Positions 1 to 4,380 of a DNA stretch of 5,790 nt are shown here, in pieces. Within the stretch, counting starts at the first letter, position 1; every line of letters starts with the position of its first letter. The DNA comes from Candidatus Caldarchaeum sp. GTDB taxonomy: Archaea; Thermoproteota; Nitrososphaeria_A; Caldarchaeales; Caldarchaeaceae. The DNA lies in NCBI GenBank assembly GCA_025054515.1, contig JANWZT010000080.1:1-5790 (forward strand), written 5' to 3'. Position numbers and translations under genes: made by a program. Under the pieces are notes generated by a model. It had not been told where the DNA came from, searched no databases, and saw only the letters and a program-made list of their open reading frames with translations.

Positions 1-412
1 GGTGTTCAAGAACTCGAGAGAGGGGATGGCTCTTCGTTATGAAAATGGTTTGCTGTTTTCTGATTTCATGCTTGAAGGGCAGTGGTTCGCAGCAAACGAC
101 GGCTCACGCCAATCTCTCAACAGGTTTAACGAGTCGGTCTCTTTCATGATCTACTGCAGAACTCAGGATGAAATCGACTATTACTGGGATAAGCTTTCAG
201 CCGTGCCTGAAGCTGAGCAGTGCGGCTGGCTGAAGGACAGGTTTGGGGTATCATGGCAGGTTGTGCCGTTGTTGATGGATCGGATGATGGTGGAGGGGAC
301 GGAGGAGCAATTAGCGAAGTTGTCATGGGCTTTTCTTGAAATGAAAAAAATCGAAATAAGTGTGTTGGAAAAAGTCTATGGAAGTAAACAGCTTGAGGGC
401 GGTATGAAATAG
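1..412 (+). CDS. PhnB-like VOC-superfamily protein, 5'-truncated by the window edge
   Basis: The visible 136 residues match the PhnB-like branch of the vicinal-oxygen-chelate (glyoxalase/bleomycin-resistance) superfamily, often labelled 3-demethylubiquinone-9 3-methyltransferase-like (PF06983). Seen in the sequence: the block FNESVSFMIYC near residue 43, a DEIDYYWDKLS helix near 57, the signature CGWLKDRFGVSWQVVP near 74-89, and a C-terminal helix with the MKKIEI segment typical of the family. The GTG at 2-4 is very unlikely to be the start. In relatives the residues before this point form a first beta strand and helix ending in an (I/V)FKNSR motif, so this codon reads as the internal valine of VFKNSR, and about 20-25 residues lie off the window. 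The frame ends in tandem TAG stops at 410-415, 7 bp before the 3' end of a convergent tRNA gene. The substrate is unknown, since these proteins cannot be assigned a reaction from sequence. The family is better known to me from bacteria, so lateral transfer is possible. Confidence 0.85.
   Translation, partial: VFKNSREGMALRYENGLLFSDFMLEGQWFAANDGSRQSLNRFNESVSFMIYCRTQDEIDYYWDKLSAVPEAEQCGWLKDRFGVSWQVVPLLMDRMMVEGTEEQLAKLSWAFLEMKKIEISVLEKVYGSKQLEGGMK
344..373 (-). terminator. candidate T-run terminator for the tRNA
   Basis: On the minus strand a run of five T (373-369) and one of seven T (350-344) lie 47 and 70 nt beyond the tRNA 3' end. Archaeal RNA polymerase stops at such T tracts without needing a hairpin. 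They fall inside the oppositely oriented VOC coding region, where they encode lysine codons, so they could be coincidental. Confidence 0.3.
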
Positions 413-464
413 TAGCATGTGCGGGGGGTGGGATTCGAACCCACGAACCCCTTCGGGAGCAGGT

Positions 465-478
465 CTCCAACCAATGAT
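465..478 (-). other. tRNA-Leu intron at canonical position 37/38
   Basis: The anticodon stem halves GCAGG (489-485) and CCTGC (463-459) pair perfectly only if about 14 nt between G37 (479) and A38 (464) are removed. The bulges fit the archaeal bulge-helix-bulge: both proposed 3-nt bulges read AGA (480-478 and 466-464), cut as AG^A. The central helix between CTTA (484-481) and TTGG (470-467) is weak, with one G-C, one G-U, one U-U mismatch and one A-U. Because A flanks both ends, the boundary could shift by one base. The placement follows known archaeal tRNA-splicing-endonuclease substrates; the exact cut sites are inferred. Confidence 0.75.
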
Positions 479-493
479 CTTAAGCCTGCCGCC

Positions 494-507
494 TCCAAAG
501 AGGCTTT
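494..507 (-). other. probable second tRNA intron in the D arm
   Basis: Between the D-loop sequence GGTCAAA (514-508) and the D-stem 3' strand GGC (493-491) there are 14 extra nt. Excising them restores the archaeal tRNA-Leu D arm GCC-AAGCCTGGTCAAA-GGC. A bulge-helix-bulge can be drawn: CAAA (511-508) pairs fully with TTTG (499-496), with 3-nt bulges AAA (507-505) and GAG (495-493). Cutting after the second bulge base would give a 12-nt intron at 505-494. A competing hairpin GCCTC/TTTG/GAGGC (504-491) is also perfect. Non-canonical D-arm introns are known in Thermoproteales. The alternative is a mature tRNA with an enlarged D loop. Confidence 0.6.
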
Positions 508-533
508 TTTGACCAGGCTTGGCTATCCCCGGC

Positions 534-655
534 CACATTCATCGTTGCTCCGGCTTTCAACGGATGCGAAAGAGATTTGGTACAGGCTGACAAGAGGTTT
601 GACAGTGATAGAGCTTCGGAGACATGGTGAGGGGCTGGTCCAATTTTGTGACGGG
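534..655. other. intergenic spacer without a recognised gene
   Basis: This spacer of about 120 bp lies between the tRNA 5' end and the stop of the DUF4256 gene. I see no credible coding frame, no T tract ending the upstream minus-strand gene and no clear box A for the tRNA. A 7-bp inverted pair, GTTTGAC (597-603) and GTCAAAC (655-661), is widely spaced and probably chance. Confidence 0.5.
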
Positions 656-1210
656 TCAAACTTTGAGTAATGCTCGGAATCCTCGGCTGGCGTAGAATGA
701 GGGGGCGCTGTTGGCGCATACGAAAACTGTGTTGTATCTGCGTTCGCCGAAGAGTGCGCCGCCGAGCTTTCTTACGTTGGTGGGTGTTTTGAGCCAGCTC
801 GACGTCCGTGTGTCGAATTCGCCGATTGTCTGCAACCATCTGTACTGTTCTTCCGTCAAAACTTCAACGCCCATGGCGGCCGCCATGTCCACGACGTTCC
901 CCTTTGGACGAACACCTCTCTTCAGTCTAAGGGACATGGCTTCTCCGTCGTAGCAGAGGCTTCTCCGGCCCGAAGGACTTTCGGGCGCGCAATCCACGAA
1001 CACTAACTGGTCATGGGATTCGTCGTAGGCTACTAAAGCGGGCTCGCCTCCGGTCCTTTCCATCTCATACAACGAAACAAGCTTTTCAGGGCTGTCCAGC
1101 AAACGAGCTTCGACGCGAGACCATTCAAGGCCGTGCAAACGACCGGCATAGACGTCAAACCTTTGTTTCAGCAGACCCAGCAACCTCTCACGCTGATTCG
1201 CAGAGACCAT
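656..1210 (-). CDS. DUF4256 family protein
   Basis: This complete 184-residue protein of unknown function matches DUF4256 along its whole length, and the family is usually about 185 residues. Recognisable blocks are LLGLLKQRFDVYAGRLHGLEW near residues 10-30 (approximate extent), the LYEMERTGGEPALVAYDE block near 47-64, the motif APESPSGRRSLCYDGEA near 75-91, then DMAAAMGVEVLTEEQYRWLQ near 108-127, the pair FDTRTSSWLKTP near 133-144, and GALFGERRYNTVFV with ASRGFRALLKV at the end. It has no signal peptide or membrane segment and looks cytoplasmic. The conserved R, D and W residues suggest an enzyme-like or binding fold, but no reaction is known to me. The ATG at 1210 is the natural start. No Shine-Dalgarno is usable (GGTGA abuts the ATG), and a box A-like element about 29 nt upstream suggests a leaderless mRNA. 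The family is known to me chiefly from bacteria, so its presence in an archaeal context hints at acquisition. Confidence 0.85.
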   Translation of the reverse strand: MVSANQRERLLGLLKQRFDVYAGRLHGLEWSRVEARLLDSPEKLVSLYEMERTGGEPALVAYDESHDQLVFVDCAPESPSGRRSLCYDGEAMSLRLKRGVRPKGNVVDMAAAMGVEVLTEEQYRWLQTIGEFDTRTSSWLKTPTNVRKLGGALFGERRYNTVFVCANSAPSFYASRGFRALLKV

Positions 1211-1235
1211 TCACCGCGACAACGTCTTTTCCCAC

Positions 1236-1243
1236 TCTTAATC
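1236..1243 (-). promoter_or_regulatory. candidate box A of the DUF4256 gene
   Basis: On the minus strand GATTAAGA lies with its centre about 29 nt before the A of the start codon. With the usual archaeal spacing of about 26 nt from box A to transcription start, the mRNA would begin about 3 nt before ATG, which suits the absence of a Shine-Dalgarno sequence. The match to the box A consensus is only partial. Confidence 0.35.
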
Positions 1244-1259
1244 TTTGTTAACGACCGCG

Positions 1260-1285
1260 GGCCTTTGGCGCCGAAAACTAAGGCC
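1260..1285. repeat. inverted repeat in the divergent promoter region
   Basis: GGCCTT (1260-1265) and AAGGCC (1280-1285) form perfect 6-bp arms around a 14-bp spacer that contains the palindrome GGCGCC (1267-1272). It sits between the two divergent promoters. It could be an operator or a chance dyad, as no regulator is identifiable here. Confidence 0.35.
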
Positions 1286-1310
1286 ACACATGAAAACTGC
1301 GCCTTCAAAT

Positions 1311-1318
1311 CTTAAATC
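1311..1318 (+). promoter_or_regulatory. candidate box A of the moaD-like/E1-like operon
   Basis: CTTAAATC is the best A/T-rich element before the MoaD-like gene. Its centre is about 31 nt before the ATG at 1346, predicting a transcription start near 1340 and a leader of only about 5 nt. No Shine-Dalgarno precedes the ATG, so a leaderless or near-leaderless transcript fits. Confidence 0.45.
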
Positions 1319-1345
1319 CGCGTCAGAAATTGTTTAGACTGGCGC

Positions 1346-1636
1346 ATGGGTACGGTCTTCGTCAAAGCTTTTGCGACCGTGAGGGATGTTTTGGGCGGGG
1401 CTGGGAAAGTATCCGTCGAGCTTCGGGAAGATGCTGATATCAAGTTTTTGCTGGAGGTTCTTGCCCGCCGGTTTGGCGAAAAATTCATCCAAGAAGTTTT
1501 GGATGAGGACGGGTTGCCTAAGAAATCGATTAAAATTTTCGTCAACGGCAGGGACATCGATTTTCTGAACGGCCTGTCCACGGTCGTGAGAGACGGCGAC
1601 GAAATAGCTTTGGTTCCTCCGGTTGCGGGCGGGTGA
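1346..1636 (+). CDS. MoaD/ThiS-like ubiquitin-fold sulfur carrier (SAMP-like)
   Basis: This 96-residue beta-grasp protein has the MoaD/ThiS hallmarks: an N-terminal strand VFVKAFATVRDVLGG, an amphipathic helix DIKFLLEVLARRFGEKF near 31-47, the strand KIFVNGRDIDFLNG near 63-75, and the ending VVRDGDEIALVPPVAGG with a C-terminal diglycine directly before the stop. In this family the terminal glycine is adenylated by an E1-like enzyme and turned into a thiocarboxylate that donates sulfur to molybdopterin or tungstopterin, thiamin or tRNA. In haloarchaea similar proteins are also conjugated to lysines. At 96 residues it is slightly longer than typical MoaD (about 80-90), the extra being the loop around EVLDEDGLPKKS. 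The E1-like gene follows 48 nt downstream on the same strand, and AOR, a pterin enzyme, lies just beyond. Tungsten-cofactor sulfuration is the likeliest role. Sequence alone does not exclude ThiS, TtuB-like or protein-modifier roles. Confidence 0.88.
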   Translation: MGTVFVKAFATVRDVLGGAGKVSVELREDADIKFLLEVLARRFGEKFIQEVLDEDGLPKKSIKIFVNGRDIDFLNGLSTVVRDGDEIALVPPVAGG

Positions 1637-1675
1637 ACTTATTAAATTGAAGACGATGTCTGCGATGGGTTGTCC

Positions 1676-1679
1676 GGAG
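1676..1679 (+). promoter_or_regulatory. ribosome binding site GGAG deciding the E1-like start
   Basis: GGAG ends 5 nt before TTG at 1685. No comparable motif precedes the other in-frame TTG at 1670, and there is no in-frame ATG or GTG after the TAA at 1643. The resulting N-terminus, LSGRELERYDRQ, coincides with where MoeB/ThiF relatives usually begin. Confidence 0.5.
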
Positions 1680-1684
1680 CCGTT

Positions 1685-2419
1685 TTGAGCGGGAGGGAGT
1701 TGGAGCGGTATGATAGGCAGTTGCGGGTTCCTGAAATTGGTTTGGATGGTCAGGGTAGGCTGAAGCGGTCGAAGGTGCTTGTCGCCGGTGTTGGCGGGCT
1801 CGGCGGCGTGGCGTCGATGTATCTGGCCGCCGCTGGTGTGGGGTTTGTCAGGCTCGTGGAGGATGGGGTGCTGGAGCTCAGCAACCTAAACCGTCAACTA
1901 CCCTACTCGGAGCAGGACCTCGGCTCCCTCAAAGTGCAGGCCGCGGCCAAGCGTCTCCGTTCTTTGAACTCCGACATAGTGGTCGAGCCGGTTCCGGAAA
2001 GAATCACTTCTGGGAACGTCGTCGAGCTGGTCCGCGGCGTCGACGTTGTTGTGGATGGTATGGACAACTTCGAGACGAGGTTCCTGTTGAACGATGCGTG
2101 TGTTGAGCTGGGGGTTCCGTTCATCCATGGAGCGGTTCATGGTTTTGAAGGGAGGTTGATGACGGTCATTCCCGGCGTGGGCCCTTGCCTCAGATGTTTG
2201 ATGCCGGAACTGCCGAAGGTCGTCGAAACAATCCCCGTCGTCGGGCCCGTCCCCGGAGTCATCGGCTCGCTTCAAGCGCTTGAAACGCTGAAAATCCTCA
2301 CGGGCGCGGGAAAAACATCCGCTGGAAGACTTCTGGTGTTTAACGGGCTTGACATGGATTTCGTCGCGATCCCGGTTAATCGGTCTCCTAAATGTCCGGC
2401 ATGTGGGAAAAAAATGTAG
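1685..2419 (+). CDS. E1-like adenylating enzyme, MoeB/ThiF/HesA family
   Basis: This protein activates the C-terminal glycine of a MoaD/ThiS-type partner with ATP; its likely substrate is the GG-ending protein encoded just upstream. Counting from the TTG at 1685 (244 residues): ERYDRQLRVPEIG opens the domain; the nucleotide loop GVGGLG is at 35-40; the NLNRQ motif with its ATP-contacting arginine is at 67-71; DGMDNFETR with the Mg-binding aspartate is near 124-132; two zinc pairs are CLRC (168-171) and CPAC (237-240); and GVIGSLQALETLKILTG is the usual closing helix. The stretch between the zinc pairs contains no cysteine, and the crossover segment looks about five residues shorter than in Uba4/MOCS3-type enzymes, so a thioester cysteine at the usual place is absent. 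There is no rhodanese domain. An alternative start is TTG at 1670, adding five residues. It ends 4 bp from the stop of the convergent AOR gene. MoeB-type, ThiF-type and UbaA-type roles cannot be told apart by sequence. Confidence 0.87.
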   Translation: MSGRELERYDRQLRVPEIGLDGQGRLKRSKVLVAGVGGLGGVASMYLAAAGVGFVRLVEDGVLELSNLNRQLPYSEQDLGSLKVQAAAKRLRSLNSDIVVEPVPERITSGNVVELVRGVDVVVDGMDNFETRFLLNDACVELGVPFIHGAVHGFEGRLMTVIPGVGPCLRCLMPELPKVVETIPVVGPVPGVIGSLQALETLKILTGAGKTSAGRLLVFNGLDMDFVAIPVNRSPKCPACGKKM

Positions 2420-2423
2420 GGAG

Positions 2424-4256
2424 TTAGGCTATGGCGAGTTGGATGAGCCTTTCCTGCGGAATCGTTCCGTCCATGTTCCAGCCATGTTTGCGGTAGTATT
2501 CATCTATCAAGCTGTTGAATGTTGCTTCGTCGATGACATGGCCTTTCGACGGCCCGCTGGGCGACGCCACCTCCATGAACCGTTTCGGAAGTTTGTCGTC
2601 TTTGCGCGACAAGCCGTGCAGCTGGTTGAAGTATCTTTCCTGTGTTAGAATTCTTTCGCCGGTGTTGAGCAGTTCTTCGGGGGTCATGTCTATTCCGGTG
2701 AATGTTGAGAAGAGGGCGGCGTAGTCTTCGAGGCCGAGGGCGAAGGAGCTGAATTTGCACATGTCGAGGCTGTCGGCGAAGGCGAACAAGCGTTCAAGAA
2801 GGATTACCAAATCGACCTTGCCTTCGGTGGCGAGCGGGTCTGTCTTGTATGGTATTCCGAGGATTTCTGACGCTGGTGTATAAGCTCTTAGGTGGCATGC
2901 TCCGCGGGGTGATGTGCTGTATGCAACTGCGAAGCCTTTGAGGCCTCTTGGGTCGTATGCGGGGATGCTCATGCCTTTGACGGACATCGAGATGTCGGGG
3001 TCGCCGAGCATGCGCGCGGCCTTGGCTCCTCCTTCCGCCAGAATGTTCCCAAGCTCTCCTTCGCGGAAAGCAATCCTTCGCACGAGTTCGACGAATTTGT
3101 CGGCGTCACCCCATTCAACCTTCTCCTTGATGAGGCCTTTTTTGCTGGCTTCTGCGGCGACTGCGAGGGTGTTGCCGAGCTCGATGGTGTCCATCCCGTA
3201 AAGGTTCGCCAGATAGTTCAGGTACGAGACGGCTTCGATGTGGCCGAGGCCCGTCATGGCTCCGAGGGCCCATATGGTTTCGAATTCGGGGCCCTCCGAC
3301 TTGTGTTTGAACTTTCCATCGGTTACTTCGGAATCTCTTTTGCAGGCGACGGGGCATGCGTGGCAGGTCGGCGTGTCCTTCAGTATCGTCCCCCGCAGGT
3401 TCTCCCCTGAAAGGTAGTAGGCGTGCTCGAACTTCGTGTCTTGGGCGTTTCTCGTCGGCCATGCTCCGATTTCGTTGACCACGTTGACCAACACGGCTGT
3501 TCCGTAAACGGATAACCCGCCTTTCCTCGGCCCCGTGACCGCGCTCAGCAGTATCTTCTTCAACGCCGCTTCCCTCGCCTTCTCATAAGCCTCCGGCTTG
3601 GCGGGCTTCGGCATGTCCTTCTCGTCGCCGAGGATGACCAAACCCTTCACCTTCTTCGAGCCCAGCACAGCCCCCATTCCAGTTCTTCCAGAGGCCCTGC
3701 CCAAAGCACCTTCGGCGAAATGCATGATGTTGGCGAATTTCACCAAGTTCTCTCCGGCGGGGCCGATGCCGTAAAACTGGACACCGCCGTTATACTTCTT
3801 CTTCAACAGTTCGTAGGTCTCCTCGCATGACTTGCCCCACAACCCATCGGCGGGCTCGATGGAAACCGTCCGGTTTTTCACAAGAAGGTAAACCGGCTTA
3901 TCGCTCGCACCCGACAACACGACGGCGTCAAACCCCGCCCACTTCATCGTCGCGCCAGCCCATCCACCGGCGTGAGTATCTCCGAAAACACCGGTAAGAG
4001 GTGAACGAGCGACGGCAACGATTCTGCCACTCATGGGAACGGTCGTCCCGGTCAGCGGGCCGTTCAAAATCGCGATAACGTTCTCGGGCGACAGAGGGTC
4101 TTTGCCGACCGAATGCTTCAAAACAATCCGTCCACCCAAACCCCTTCCGCCGATAAACTTCACCGCCTCGTCTTCGTCGATTTCACGGTATTCGACAGCT
4201 CGGTTGGTTAGATCAACCCAAGCGATGCAGTTTGCGTAGCCTTTCGCGGAAACCAT
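2424..4256 (-). CDS. aor: tungsten-dependent aldehyde:ferredoxin oxidoreductase
   Basis: This complete 610-residue AOR-family enzyme is close in size to Pyrococcus AOR (about 605). Members oxidise aldehydes to carboxylic acids and reduce ferredoxin in the cytoplasm, using a tungsten bis-pterin and one 4Fe-4S cluster. Seen here: the N-terminal GGRGLGGR pterin/phosphate segment (36-43); SGRIVAVARSPLTG near 76-89; cluster ligands C298, C301 and C305 in CHACPVAC, with the fourth, C500, in DSLDMC; the pterin-binding DPRGL (435-439, the DxxGL motif) and DSLDMC (495-500); the acidic GPEFET block near 322-327; and H455 in CHLRAYTPASE, matching active-site positions of known AORs. The ATG at 4256 has GAGG 8 nt upstream. 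The gene is monocistronic as judged from its own promoter and the terminator before it. Which AOR subclass (AOR, FOR, GAPOR, WOR4/5) and which aldehyde it uses cannot be set from this sequence alone; general AOR is my best guess. The nearby MoaD-like and E1-like genes fit cofactor supply. Confidence 0.93.
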   Translation of the reverse strand: MVSAKGYANCIAWVDLTNRAVEYREIDEDEAVKFIGGRGLGGRIVLKHSVGKDPLSPENVIAILNGPLTGTTVPMSGRIVAVARSPLTGVFGDTHAGGWAGATMKWAGFDAVVLSGASDKPVYLLVKNRTVSIEPADGLWGKSCEETYELLKKKYNGGVQFYGIGPAGENLVKFANIMHFAEGALGRASGRTGMGAVLGSKKVKGLVILGDEKDMPKPAKPEAYEKAREAALKKILLSAVTGPRKGGLSVYGTAVLVNVVNEIGAWPTRNAQDTKFEHAYYLSGENLRGTILKDTPTCHACPVACKRDSEVTDGKFKHKSEGPEFETIWALGAMTGLGHIEAVSYLNYLANLYGMDTIELGNTLAVAAEASKKGLIKEKVEWGDADKFVELVRRIAFREGELGNILAEGGAKAARMLGDPDISMSVKGMSIPAYDPRGLKGFAVAYSTSPRGACHLRAYTPASEILGIPYKTDPLATEGKVDLVILLERLFAFADSLDMCKFSSFALGLEDYAALFSTFTGIDMTPEELLNTGERILTQERYFNQLHGLSRKDDKLPKRFMEVASPSGPSKGHVIDEATFNSLIDEYYRKHGWNMDGTIPQERLIQLAIA

Positions 4257-4264
4257 TAAAATAA

Positions 4265-4268
4265 CCTC
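4265..4268 (-). promoter_or_regulatory. ribosome binding site of the AOR gene
   Basis: On the minus strand GAGG (within AGAGGTTA) ends 8 nt before the ATG at 4256. It is a good complement to the 16S rRNA 3' end and supports this start. It shows that this genome uses Shine-Dalgarno initiation for some genes, unlike the near-leaderless genes at 1210 and 1346. Confidence 0.7.
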
Positions 4269-4290
4269 TTCTTATGCAAATAATAAATAT

Positions 4291-4308
4291 CTTATAAGCT
4301 GATATAAG
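4291..4308 (-). promoter_or_regulatory. AOR promoter, two candidate box A elements
   Basis: On the minus strand CTTATATC (4308-4301) and CTTATAAG (4298-4291) are both strong TATA-like elements. The distal one predicts a transcription start near 4278 and a leader of about 22 nt that includes the GAGG site. The proximal one predicts a start near 4268, which would begin almost inside that site. The distal element therefore fits better. Confidence 0.6.
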
Positions 4309-4321
4309 CGTTTCCGCAGGA

Positions 4322-4350
4322 AATTAAAAACTCTAAATATATTAAAAAAT
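4322..4350 (-). terminator. T-rich terminator of the membrane-protein gene
   Basis: About 30 nt past the TAG at 4381, the minus strand carries a six-T run (4349-4344), an AT-rich stretch and a five-T run (4330-4326). This is the usual form of an intrinsic archaeal terminator. It lies just before the AOR promoter, so the two genes are probably separate transcripts. Confidence 0.6.
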
Positions 4351-4380
4351 AGACAGCGCTGGTGAAACGAGCCCGCTTGA

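Larger units (their letters stand above)
420..533 (-). tRNA. tRNA-Leu (anticodon UAA), class II, two short insertions
   Basis: Read on the minus strand, the T arm (444-428: GTGGG, loop TTCGAAT, CCCAC) and the acceptor 3' strand CCCCCGC (427-421) with discriminator A at 420 are unmistakable. The D arm begins GCC (523-521) followed by the archaeal leucine-type loop AAGCCTGGTCAAA. The anticodon stem is GCAGG (489-485) with CCTGC (463-459). The loop CTTAAG (484-479) gives anticodon TAA at 482-480. A long variable arm (TCCC, GAA, GGGG, TTC at 458-445) marks class II. About 14 nt interrupt the anticodon loop after position 37, the usual archaeal intron site, and a second 14-nt insertion sits in the D arm. 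Removing both leaves about 86 nt, normal for tRNA-Leu. The 5' acceptor is GCCGGGG (533-527), imperfect against CCCCCGC. CCA is not encoded. I found no convincing box A upstream. Confidence 0.87.

Noticed and set aside
2..4. GTG as the start codon of the VOC protein
   Set aside because: It falls at the valine of the conserved VFKNSR block, after the first strand and helix of the fold, so the gene begins upstream of the window.
419..670. Plus-strand open frame across the tRNA region
   Set aside because: It reads through the complement of a well-supported tRNA and its translation resembles no protein family.
1670..1672. TTG at 1670 as start of the E1-like gene
   Set aside because: Possible, but it lacks a ribosome binding site, whereas TTG at 1685 has GGAG 5 nt upstream and matches the family's usual N-terminus.
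2500..4239. Several shorter open frames opposite or overlapping AOR
   Set aside because: They are frame shadows of a complete gene with intact cluster and pterin motifs. High G+C content lengthens chance frames.
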